Assembly (NCBI RefSeq): GCF_046244365.1
Contig: NZ_CP176395.1
Span: 3,348,001 to 3,412,000, forward strand
Origin: Paenibacillus_V sp046244365
Lineage (GTDB): Bacteria > Bacillota > Bacilli > Paenibacillales > NBRC-103111
Length of the DNA stretch: 64,000 bases
Reading direction: 5' to 3'
Positions 53,714 to 61,590 of the stretch are shown here, in pieces. The notes under the pieces are model-generated. The model had not been told where the DNA came from. It was given only the letters and a program-made list of their open reading frames with translations, and did not search any database. Within the stretch, counting starts at the first letter, position 1. Every line of letters starts with the position of its first letter. Position numbers and translations under genes: made by a program.

Positions 53714-55273
53714 GTGATCAGCTTGAACAGAAACATAAACAAAAAAAATGGCGCAGTCGTATTGATTCTGCTATCCGCGATTGTCGCAGGCTGCTCCGGC
53801 AAAGGAAGCGGCACGGAAACCCAAGCGAGCGGTTCGCCAGTACCAAGCGCTAGTGCAACAGGGGGGGCGTCGACCCCGAGCAAAGCGCGCGAAGCGGCTA
53901 CCTTGCGTTTATTGACCGATCAATCTCCCGCCTGGCCCGTCAAGAAAGATTGGGCCGTATGGAAATGGGTCAAGGAGAAGACGAATATTACGATCAACCA
54001 GGAGATGCAGACGGGACCCGAATCGCTGGCTCTCGCTATCGCCTCGGGAGAGATGCCGGATCTGTTTTCCGTTTTCCCTCCCGACGCTCAAAAGTACGGA
54101 CCGCAGGGCGCGTTTCTGGATCTGTCCAAACATTTGGACAAGATGCCCAACTTGAAAGCTTTCCTCGCGACCAGGCCGGATGTCGCCCAAAGAATGACGT
54201 CGCCCGGCGGGGAAATGTACCATGTGCTCAACGATGGGGCGGGCGCGGGAAATCAGGTCGTATGGTTTTATCGGGACGACATCTTTAAGAAGCATAATCT
54301 TCAAGAGCCCAAAACGTGGGATGAAGTGTACGACACGGCGAAAAAGCTGAAGGAGCTATACCCGGACAGCTATCCGTTCCTGTTCCGGCACGGGATCAAT
54401 ACGCTCAAATATTTCGGTCCGCAATTCGGGATCTATCCGTCCTTCTACGAGGACAAGGAAACGGGCAAGATCAAATTCGGGGTGGCCGATCCCGGCTTTA
54501 AGAAGATGGTGGAGTATTTGAACAAATTCCACAAGGAAGGCCTGATTCCGCCGGATTGGCTCTCGATGGATTACAAGGCTTGGACGCAATTTGTGACGAC
54601 GAACAAATCGTTTATGACGATTCAATTTATCGGTCAAATCGAAATCATGAACACACAGCTTCAGAACGGCGGACATCTGAAGTTCATGGCGCCTCCCCTT
54701 GGAAGCGGAAGCAAGGCCTATATTCCGAAAGCGGACCTTGAGGAATACGGCTTTGCGGTATCCTCCAAGACCAAAAATTTGGACGCTGCGCTGCGCTATC
54801 TCGATTTCATCTATTCCAAAGAAGGGAAGGACATTCTCAGCTGGGGGAAAGAAGGGGAAACGTATACGGTCGAGAACGGCAAACGGAAGTTTTTGGCGAA
54901 GTTTAAAGAACCGAACGACCTGCGCAAAGAGCTGGGGATCATGACGACAGGCGCGTACGGGCTGGCCGATTTTACCGCCTCCTTGTCGCTCAGCAATGAG
55001 AACGAACAGTTTTCGTTCGCGGAAGCTTCGAAATATCAATTTCCGACGATCAATGCGTTGCCTCCGCTGACCGGAGACGAGAAGAACGCCATCTCGGCAA
55101 CCGAGGACCAAGTCAAAAAATATTATGAAACATCCGTAACCAAGTTTATTATGGGCGAAACTCCGATGACGCAATGGGACGCATTCCTCGGCGAGCTGAA
55201 CAAATTGGGCGTGCAAAAGCTGACCGATGCCTACCAGGTCGGACTGGATCGACTGAAGAAAAATACCAAATAG
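53714..55273 (+). CDS. Extracellular solute-binding lipoprotein (LplA/YtcQ-like)
   Basis: A family 1 binding protein of about 519 residues with a lipoprotein signal ending IVAGC (Cys27), followed by a Ser/Pro/Thr linker. The mature part starts ATLRLLTDQSPAWP and carries LALAIASGEMPDLFSV, typical of the YtcQ-like large binding proteins. Two starts are possible: GTG at 53714, with AAGGGA 4 bases before it, or TTG at 53723, with a weak site; the shorter gives a more typical signal length. It belongs with two permeases and an M14-type peptidase. The hairpin at 55287-55325 follows it, as usual for highly expressed binding proteins. Confidence 0.88.
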   Translation: MISLNRNINKKNGAVVLILLSAIVAGCSGKGSGTETQASGSPVPSASATGGASTPSKAREAATLRLLTDQSPAWPVKKDWAVWKWVKEKTNITINQEMQTGPESLALAIASGEMPDLFSVFPPDAQKYGPQGAFLDLSKHLDKMPNLKAFLATRPDVAQRMTSPGGEMYHVLNDGAGAGNQVVWFYRDDIFKKHNLQEPKTWDEVYDTAKKLKELYPDSYPFLFRHGINTLKYFGPQFGIYPSFYEDKETGKIKFGVADPGFKKMVEYLNKFHKEGLIPPDWLSMDYKAWTQFVTTNKSFMTIQFIGQIEIMNTQLQNGGHLKFMAPPLGSGSKAYIPKADLEEYGFAVSSKTKNLDAALRYLDFIYSKEGKDILSWGKEGETYTVENGKRKFLAKFKEPNDLRKELGIMTTGAYGLADFTASLSLSNENEQFSFAEASKYQFPTINALPPLTGDEKNAISATEDQVKKYYETSVTKFIMGETPMTQWDAFLGELNKLGVQKLTDAYQVGLDRLKKNTK

Positions 55274-55286
55274 AAGCGAAATGACT

Positions 55287-55325
55287 ACAGGGCTGAATCG
55301 ATGCCGGATTCGTATTCAGTCCTGT
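55287..55325 (+). repeat. Intercistronic stem after the lipoprotein gene
   Basis: ACAGGGCTGAAT (55287-55298) pairs with ATTCAGTCCTGT (55314-55325) with one mismatch. Only a weak T-rich run follows, so partial termination or mRNA protection is likely. Confidence 0.6.
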
Positions 55326-55352
55326 CGATTTCTTTCCGAAAGGGGCGCCGAC

Positions 55353-56261
55353 TTGAAACCTTCCATCCTCAGACAGCTGAAGCGCGACCGGACCTTCGTC
55401 CTGCTGTTCGCGCCGGTGTTATTGTACTACATCCTGTTTAAATACGTACCCATGTTCGGCATCTTCATCTCGTTCATGGACTACAACGTGTTCAAGGGGA
55501 TTGCGGGAAGCCCGTGGGTCGGTCTGAAATATTACAAGCAATTTTTCGATAACCGCGACGCCCTCGTAATCATCAAGAATACGGTCCTTCTCGGAGGCTA
55601 CAAGCTGCTGTTCGGGTTTCCGGCCCCGATCGTCTTGGCGCTTCTGCTGAATGAGCTCAGGAGCAAATGGTATAAACGATTTGTTCAGACGGTCAGCTAT
55701 CTTCCCTATTTTTTGTCCACTGTGGTCGTCTCCAGCATGATGGTGATGTTCCTGTCGCCAAGCACGGGCTTGATTAATCGGGCTGTCGGGTGGCTCGGTA
55801 TTCCGCCCATTGCGTTCCTGCAGGAAGCGGAATGGTTTCGCACGATTTATGTCAGCTCGGAAATATGGCAGCAAGTCGGCTGGGGCTCGATCTTGTACCT
55901 CGCGGCCATCACGACGATCGATCCGCAGTTGTATGAGGCGGCGAAAATGGACGGCGCCGGCAGATGGAAGCAAACCTGGTTTGTCACGCTGCCCGGGATT
56001 GCCCCGACTATCGTCATTCTGTTCATTTTGCAGATCGGCCACGTACTGGAAATCGGCTTCGAAAAAGTATTTCTTCTTTCCAATGCAGCCACATACGACA
56101 CGTCGGACATTATTTCGACTTATGTATATCGCATCGGTATTTTGCAGGGGGGATTCAGCTACGCGACGGCCATCGATTTATTCATGGGACTCATCGGCTT
56201 TATGCTCGTGTATGCCAGCAATCAGATCAGCCGCAGATTAGGGGAAACCAGCTTATGGTGA
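55353..56261 (+). CDS. Sugar ABC transporter permease, LplB type
   Basis: A 302-residue permease like the one at 7312, with about six helices (FVLLFAPVLLYYILFKYVPMF first) and the docking loop EAAKMDGAGRWKQTWFVTLP. The TTG at 55353 is chosen, as AAAGGGG (55339-55345) stands 7 bases before it; upstream in-frame codons would run into the hairpin and lack a site. Its end overlaps the next permease gene by 7 bases. Confidence 0.9.
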   Translation: MKPSILRQLKRDRTFVLLFAPVLLYYILFKYVPMFGIFISFMDYNVFKGIAGSPWVGLKYYKQFFDNRDALVIIKNTVLLGGYKLLFGFPAPIVLALLLNELRSKWYKRFVQTVSYLPYFLSTVVVSSMMVMFLSPSTGLINRAVGWLGIPPIAFLQEAEWFRTIYVSSEIWQQVGWGSILYLAAITTIDPQLYEAAKMDGAGRWKQTWFVTLPGIAPTIVILFILQIGHVLEIGFEKVFLLSNAATYDTSDIISTYVYRIGILQGGFSYATAIDLFMGLIGFMLVYASNQISRRLGETSLW

Positions 56262-57133
56262 GGAAAATGAATAGGCGAACTCGTCTTTTTGATATCGCGA
56301 ACGTGCTTCTGATGGGAATCTTCGTTTGCTCCATGCTGTTTCCTTTCATCCATATGGCAGCCGTATCCGCAAGCTCCTCGGAGCCCGTCCTTCGCAATGA
56401 AATCGTCCTTTGGCCCAAAGGGGTTAACTTCGATGCCTACAAAGCCGTGCTGCAAGACAATCGCATCCTGACCGGCTATAAGAATACGCTCGTTTATGTC
56501 GCGCTCGGCACGACGCTTTCGCTGATTTTCACCACGATGGGGGCGTATGCGCTGTCCCGCAAAAATCTCGTCTTCGGCAAAACGTTCATGCTGCTCGTCG
56601 TCTTTACGATGCTGTTCACGGGCGGTATGATTCCGACATACCTGACCGTCCGCAGCTACGGCTTGCTTGACACGAGGTGGGCTATGGTGCTGCCCGGACT
56701 TGTATCCTCTTGGTATTTGATCATCATGCGCACGTTTTTTCAAGGAATTCCGCGGGAGCTGGAGGAATCCGGCAAAATGGACGGTCTGTCCGATCTCGGG
56801 ATTCTGCTGCGCATCGTTCTCCCGCTATCGAAGCCCGTGATGCTGACGATCTCGCTCTTCTATGCGGTTGCGATTTGGAGCAATTTCTACTCGGCGCTTA
56901 TCTACATTCGGGACGCGAACTTGCTCCCGCTTCAGGTGACGATTCGCAATATCGTTATGATCGGTCAGGTCGGCGATATGACGGTCAGCTCGGCCGTAGG
57001 AGGAAAGGCGGTCGTGCTGGAGTCGCTGAAATATGCGGTCATTCTCGTCGGCACGCTTCCGATTTTGCTGATCTACCCGTTTATTCAGAAGCATTTTGTG
57101 CAAGGGAGCATGATCGGATCGGTTAAAGGTTAA
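56255..57133 (+). CDS. Sugar ABC transporter permease, YtcP type
   Basis: A 292-residue permease with the usual opening RRTRLFDIANVLLMGIFVC, about six helices, a docking region of the diverged form EESGKMDGLSDLGILLRIVLP and the end HFVQGSMIGSVKG. The ATG at 56255 overlaps the stop of the previous gene, with AGGGGA 9 bases before it, so the two are translationally coupled. It closely resembles the YtcP-type permease at 8316 in plan. Confidence 0.9.
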   Translation: MVRKMNRRTRLFDIANVLLMGIFVCSMLFPFIHMAAVSASSSEPVLRNEIVLWPKGVNFDAYKAVLQDNRILTGYKNTLVYVALGTTLSLIFTTMGAYALSRKNLVFGKTFMLLVVFTMLFTGGMIPTYLTVRSYGLLDTRWAMVLPGLVSSWYLIIMRTFFQGIPRELEESGKMDGLSDLGILLRIVLPLSKPVMLTISLFYAVAIWSNFYSALIYIRDANLLPLQVTIRNIVMIGQVGDMTVSSAVGGKAVVLESLKYAVILVGTLPILLIYPFIQKHFVQGSMIGSVKG

Positions 57134-57153
57134 GGAGAGGTTGGGAATCACGC

Positions 57154-58179
57154 ATGATTCAGGATTTTTGGAAAGGCGGACTGTCGGATATCGAGGCGTG
57201 CCTGTCCGGCGTCGCGACGGGGAAAGTACGCGAACTTGCCGTGTCGGCCGGCGGGAGGCCCATCCCGATCGTCGAATACGGCGAGAAGGAAGATTTCGGA
57301 CGGAGGGCGAACTACGGTTCGGCTTGCGGCGCGGGAAATCCGGAGCATTATGCGCGCAAAGGAAAGGACGCCAAGCCGGTCCTGCTGCTTACCGGAGGCG
57401 TTCATGGCGGTGAACTGGAGGGAATCGTCGCAATGACGAATCTGATTCGACTGCTCGAAACGGGGACGGATTACCGGGGGGAACGGCATGACTATCTATA
57501 TGAGAATGCACGCCGTTTCCGGCTTCTCCTCATTCCTTGCCTGAATCCGGACGGGCGGGCCCGGCTTCCTGTCGATTCGCTGATCGACGTGCCCTACGAG
57601 AAGTTTGTCTATTACATGCAGGGAACGTGGAAGGACGGATCGCTGTGTTCATGGCCCGATTGCAAGGCGGTACATCCGATCAAGGACGCTTCGGACTATC
57701 TCGGCACCTATTTTAACGATGACGGCGTAAATTTCATGCATGACAATTTTTTCTCGCCGATGGCCCGGGAGACGAGCGCACTGCTCGACCTCGCCGACCG
57801 CGAAGCGGTCGATTTCTCCATTTTGCTGCACGGCGGGGCCAACAACCCTAATCATTTCTACGAAATTTACTACATTCCGCTGTTTATCATGCAGAAGCAG
57901 CAGGCGTTCAACCGCCGGATGGGCCGAGCGTATGAAGAGCGGGGGCTGCCCTTTGCGGAGAGGAATCAAATTGCCGCCGATCAAGGCAAGTACCCGTATC
58001 CTTCCATTAATTTGACGACGGCGATTCACCATGCATGCGGGGGAATGAGCATGACGTTCGAGTCCAATATGGGGCTGGACGCTCCCGGGACGAAGCTGAC
58101 GTCCGACGAAATTCTCGACAGCCACTTCGTGCTGTTCGAAGAATGCTTCCGATTCTTTCTGGAGGGGGGCGAAGCATGA
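57154..58179 (+). CDS. M14-type zinc carboxypeptidase-like protein
   Basis: A 341-residue cytosolic protein of the M14/succinylglutamate-desuccinylase-like group. Zinc ligands appear as His84 and Glu87 (GGVHGGELEG) and His226 (ILLHGG); Asn131 with NPDGR and Glu303 (MTFESNMG) fit the substrate-binding and catalytic positions. No signal peptide. AAGGAGAGG lies 13 bases before the ATG, rather far. It is the last gene of transporter operon 3, starting 20 bases after the second permease. Such enzymes remove amino-acid or acyl groups, so it may strip an amide- or peptide-linked group from the imported glycan; this is inference from position. Confidence 0.8.
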   Translation: MIQDFWKGGLSDIEACLSGVATGKVRELAVSAGGRPIPIVEYGEKEDFGRRANYGSACGAGNPEHYARKGKDAKPVLLLTGGVHGGELEGIVAMTNLIRLLETGTDYRGERHDYLYENARRFRLLLIPCLNPDGRARLPVDSLIDVPYEKFVYYMQGTWKDGSLCSWPDCKAVHPIKDASDYLGTYFNDDGVNFMHDNFFSPMARETSALLDLADREAVDFSILLHGGANNPNHFYEIYYIPLFIMQKQQAFNRRMGRAYEERGLPFAERNQIAADQGKYPYPSINLTTAIHHACGGMSMTFESNMGLDAPGTKLTSDEILDSHFVLFEECFRFFLEGGEA

Positions 58180-58237
58180 TTGTCTCCCCTTCCCCCTTCG
58201 GTGTTCGGGTCCGGTATTGCGGTCGTCAACGCGAACC

Positions 58238-58336
58238 GTATATCCGGCTGTCCCACAGCAGGTGGAATATGCGCTTACGCCACTAGGTGTAACGCTATTT
58301 GAACCGCTGAACGTAGTTGCACAATGGACGCACGAG
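58238..58336 (+). pseudogene. C-terminal remnant of an HxlR-family regulator gene
   Basis: Encodes VYPAVPQQVEYALTPLGVTL and the following WTHEH helix, clearly like the C-terminus of the HxlR regulator at 46877-47227 but with many synonymous differences, so it came from another HxlR gene. The rest is missing. The strong terminator at 58345-58390 follows. Confidence 0.75.
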
Positions 58337-58344
58337 CATGCGAA

Positions 58345-58390
58345 CGTCAAAAAGCCCCCATCATGCGGACATGATGAGGGCTTTTTGACG
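58345..58390. terminator. Bidirectional rho-independent terminator
   Basis: CGTCAAAAAGCCC pairs with GGGCTTTTTGACG (58378-58390) and CATCATG with CATGATG inside. One of the strongest hairpins in the window; it closes the transporter operon or the lost HxlR gene. Confidence 0.85.
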
Positions 58391-58740
58391 CTTATTTTGA
58401 CATTAGGCTATCGGCATAGGAAGGGTTCGTTGTTAAGGGGGTTAAATCGTTTATTTAGGCAAACGGTCTTCCCTGTAAGGATCGCTAATAATTTTCGCGT
58501 GATTGGTAAAAAATAGGGGAATCATCCGAATGGGAGAGCCGTGCAATGAGCTATATGAGAAAATATGTCGGGTCCTTCCGAGTGGGTCGATGCCCTATTC
58601 AAACCGCTTGGAAGCTTGCTGGAGAAGTAACGGAAGATAGAGGTTGTGCGTTGATAGCCCCTTTCGAAATCAGTTCCGGAACCAACTATCCCCCTAAACA
58701 GCGTTTGACTAAAAATAATAGAACCGGATAAGGAAAATTG
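58391..58740. other. Intergenic stretch without an assignable gene
   Basis: A 61-codon open stretch at 58546-58731 begins after GGGAGAG and could encode a small basic protein, but it matches nothing I know and its composition is unremarkable. I see no other feature before the MerR promoter at 58741. Confidence 0.35.
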
Positions 58741-58771
58741 TTGAAACTCCAGTTACAGGAGATAGTAAAAT
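58741..58771 (+). promoter_or_regulatory. MerR-type promoter with 19-bp spacer (merR gene)
   Basis: TTGAAA (58741-58746), 19 bases, TAAAAT (58766-58771). The spacer carries the dyad CTCC-AGTTACA-GGAG (58748-58761). The over-long spacer and central dyad are the hallmark of promoters remodelled by MerR proteins. Confidence 0.8.
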
Positions 58772-58792
58772 AACTTACCGGAGGTGATTGGT

Positions 58793-59752
58793 TTGCATTC
58801 AAAACCTAACACGGGGACCTATTCGATTGGGGAAGCGGCCAAAATGATTGGATCCACGATCAAAACCGTCCGTTACTACGATGAAATCGGATTAGTGAAG
58901 CCCGCCAGCTATACAGAAGGGGGGCATCGATTATACACAACGGAAGATTTATGGCGTCTGGAGCTGGTTACAACCTTGCGCTATCTGGATTTTGGGATTG
59001 ATGAAATAAGTCAGGTAATCTCCGGAGAAATACCGGTTGATAAAGCGCTCGACTGGCAGATCGAATCGTTGGAGACACAGGTTACTACGCTTACGAATAT
59101 GATATCGATATTGCGTCAAGCGAAGAAGCACCAAGGGGATTCATTACGTTATATCTATGATTTGGTCAACGCACGGACAACCAACAGCGAGAAACGGAAT
59201 CAGTTCATCACCGAGAAAATGGAAGCTTCCAAATTTTTAGATGGGGTTCCTGAAGAATGGAGAGCCTCGCTTTTATATTTTTTTAACAAATACATTATCA
59301 ATCAAGTAAAAGTATCCGCCAAGCAAACTGTCGCTTGGAATGAGCTGCAGGAGCTCATTAACGATCCTCAGTTTATATCGGACATGAGGAACGACGAGTT
59401 CCTGTTTTTTACTATGGTTCAGCAGCCCCAATTTGATGCGGCCACTTGGGTTAAGAAGCTTGAAGACATTCACAATCGATTGAATAAGGCATTAATTAAG
59501 AAATTATCGGCAGATCACCGGTTTGTGCAAGCCATTGTCGAGGATACCGCCATGTTGTATGCGAGCCCGGAGCAATCGGCCAATAAAGAAGCTTTCTTTC
59601 GCTACTTTGCCGATTGTTCACAGACCAATAGAACAGAACGTATCGAACGATTCAATACGCTATGTTCCATTTTAAGCCCGAAATTCCGTCAGTTTTCGAA
59701 AGGAAACCTCTTATTGCTTCAGGGTATACAGTGGAAGCTTGACCATATGTAA
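58793..59752 (+). CDS. MerR-family transcriptional regulator
   Basis: A 319-residue regulator. Residues about 9-77 are the MerR winged helix (YSIGEAAKMIGSTIKTVRYYDEIG, then GGHRLYTTEDLWRLEL), followed by a dimerisation coiled coil (LDWQIESLETQVTTLTNMISIL) and a roughly 190-residue C-terminal effector domain resembling the TipAL-like helical type. The TTG at 58793 is preferred, with GGAGGT (58780-58785) 7 bases before it. Its promoter has the MerR layout, so it is autoregulated. It converges on the alpha/beta hydrolase gene, whose promoter shares the same core. The ligand is unknown and may be lipid- or drug-like. Confidence 0.88.
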   Translation: MHSKPNTGTYSIGEAAKMIGSTIKTVRYYDEIGLVKPASYTEGGHRLYTTEDLWRLELVTTLRYLDFGIDEISQVISGEIPVDKALDWQIESLETQVTTLTNMISILRQAKKHQGDSLRYIYDLVNARTTNSEKRNQFITEKMEASKFLDGVPEEWRASLLYFFNKYIINQVKVSAKQTVAWNELQELINDPQFISDMRNDEFLFFTMVQQPQFDAATWVKKLEDIHNRLNKALIKKLSADHRFVQAIVEDTAMLYASPEQSANKEAFFRYFADCSQTNRTERIERFNTLCSILSPKFRQFSKGNLLLLQGIQWKLDHM

Positions 59753-59768
59753 ACCGATCATACGAACA

Positions 59769-59791
59769 CCCGAGGGCCAACTGCCCCCGGG
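59769..59791. terminator. Hairpin between convergent merR and hydrolase genes
   Basis: CCCGAGGGC pairs with GCCCCCGGG around CAACT, followed by TTATT. The T-run is short, so termination strength is uncertain. Confidence 0.5.
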
Positions 59792-59816
59792 TTATTCATC
59801 TGCAATCGTAAAATCG

Positions 59817-61277
59817 TCAGCCTTTCTGCAACGTAAACTCCGGATGGTCACCGATATTCTGTTCCAATCGTTTAAACGGCTGCTGCTTTAAATAGTGGTC
59901 GAAGAAATCAAGTGAATATTCATTGATAAGCCGGTGGGCCTTTTTCACATTGACCCCTTCCATTCGTTCATATAGAGGGGAGATCAAATACGTATCGGAG
60001 AAGCCCATATGCTTCATATTCTTAATTTTCATCCAGTAATTACCGCCTGCTGTCACAGACTCGTTCCGTGCTAGAGTGTCATCAAAAAACTTGGTTAACT
60101 CCTCTCTTGTCGTCCCCTGGGAAGCAATATTCGCATCGCTCATATTCTTCGTACCGGCTAGCGTGTCATCGGCACTCATCATCAGAAACGGCTTCTTCAG
60201 TCCGTCTGCCGGAACCCGTAGTTTGCCATAAAGTCCGCCGTCCATATTGATTGCAGCTTTAATTCTGGAATCTGTCATCAACATTTGGGTCGTTGTCGCT
60301 CCGCCGAAGGAATGACCGAACATGCCGATGTTTTCCAGGTCCATTCGGCCTTTAAACCGGTGATCCGGATCATTCTCGGCCAACTTCTCCACTTGATCCA
60401 GAACAAACTTGGCGTCTTCCACCCATCCTTCATTTAATTGATCTAAATAGTCGATCGTGTTACTTGCTTGCGGTACAAAATGGACGACACGGCCGTCAGG
60501 AAAAATGGAAGTCGTGCTGTTGTACGTGTGATCAATGCCTACCACGATATAGCCATGACTTACTAATTGTTCGATTTCAAAGGTGTTCTGATTCTTCACT
60601 CCGTTTAATGAATGCGAGAAAATGAGCACCGGATAGGCAGGTTCCCGATTGGAAATCTCCGCGTTCTCTATGGCATGCGTTTGGACAAAACCAATACTGG
60701 TAAACAGCAGCTTCGGCATATGTAGAGCCATACTGTAGCCATTAGCGAAAATATCCGGGTTGGAAACATAAGGGGCCGGATCGCCTTTGGCAGTTGAATC
60801 GGCCGGATACCAAATCTGGACCATTAATTCGCGCTTGTCGTCGGACTCGGGCGTATAGGTTTCTTCCCGCCCGTTATCCTTCCAATCATACGTCACGGTT
60901 CCTATTTTGTATGGCCCTGCGGGCGTTTCAAATGAGAAAACCGGCAATACGAGCGGAAGAGCCACGGCTGCGAAAGAATACAGAACCGCCAGTATGGAAA
61001 GAAGAACAAGCCGCGCTGGGGATGATGAACCTTTTTTCGTTTCTTTCTTCGAATTGGGAATAAACCTGACAGCTAAAATAACCAACGGGATTAACATGAT
61101 CAAATCGTTCGGAATCATTAGCCAACGCATGCCTTCAATCAGCCCGTGCATAAGCACGAATAGGGCAGAAACACCGAAACCAAATATCAGTCTCCGCTGC
61201 GGCTTGTGCTTGGCAAATAGTAACCAACCGAGCAATAGGATATTAAAGATGACCGACAACATTTCTAACGACCTCAT
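59817..61277 (-). CDS. Membrane-anchored alpha/beta hydrolase (PAF-acetylhydrolase-like)
   Basis: A 486-residue protein. The first 120 residues hold about four membrane helices (MLSVIFNILLLGWLLF; LMIPNDLIMLIPLVILAVRF; LVLLSILAVLYSFAAVALPLVLPV among them). The catalytic domain follows, with the oxyanion block PVLIFSHSLNG and the nucleophile elbow GMFGHSFGG (Ser323); an acid and a late His (MKHMGFSD) complete the likely triad. Family members cleave short acyl groups from oxidised phospholipids or other small esters. GAGGAGG stands 10 bases before the ATG. Its promoter at 61325-61355 has the same 19-bp spacer and TTACAGGAG core as the merR promoter, so MerR control is likely. Confidence 0.85.
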   Translation of the reverse strand: MRSLEMLSVIFNILLLGWLLFAKHKPQRRLIFGFGVSALFVLMHGLIEGMRWLMIPNDLIMLIPLVILAVRFIPNSKKETKKGSSSPARLVLLSILAVLYSFAAVALPLVLPVFSFETPAGPYKIGTVTYDWKDNGREETYTPESDDKRELMVQIWYPADSTAKGDPAPYVSNPDIFANGYSMALHMPKLLFTSIGFVQTHAIENAEISNREPAYPVLIFSHSLNGVKNQNTFEIEQLVSHGYIVVGIDHTYNSTTSIFPDGRVVHFVPQASNTIDYLDQLNEGWVEDAKFVLDQVEKLAENDPDHRFKGRMDLENIGMFGHSFGGATTTQMLMTDSRIKAAINMDGGLYGKLRVPADGLKKPFLMMSADDTLAGTKNMSDANIASQGTTREELTKFFDDTLARNESVTAGGNYWMKIKNMKHMGFSDTYLISPLYERMEGVNVKKAHRLINEYSLDFFDHYLKQQPFKRLEQNIGDHPEFTLQKG

Positions 61278-61324
61278 AAGAATAGAACCTCCTCATTTAC
61301 AGCGCTTGCTGCTTGCTGATTCAG

Positions 61325-61355
61325 ACTATACAACCTCCTGTAAGAGGACATTCAA
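61325..61355 (-). promoter_or_regulatory. MerR-type promoter with 19-bp spacer (hydrolase gene)
   Basis: On the minus strand TTGAAT (61355-61350), 19 bases, TATAGT (61330-61325). The spacer holds CCTC-TTACAG-GAGG, matching the core TTACAGGAG of the merR promoter at the same distance from -35. Confidence 0.8.
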
Positions 61356-61590
61356 GTTATATTTCACGGCAAACTAGAAGGCTTGTACAGGTGTATATTC
61401 TAACGTGACAAGAATGTAACCTTCCCCTACTGGATTGTCATCGGAATCGAACGACGGTGCCTGATCTAACCCATACAATAAGCATGTACGAATGGCCTGT
61501 TCGATCCGGTCGGGTTACCCCGTATCCGATCTGCATGCAGCTGCAGGTAGTCTGAGTTTATAAATAATAGAGAACAAGGAGAGGATTTAA

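Noticed and set aside
58546..58731. A 61-codon open frame before the MerR gene
   Set aside because: A purine-rich site is present, but no recognisable family, no conserved motif and no clear promoter support it; left unannotated as a gene.
61297..61310. A possible cre site in the hydrolase leader
   Set aside because: 12 of 14 positions match, but it lacks the usual TGWAA half and the promoter already has a convincing MerR layout; treated as chance.
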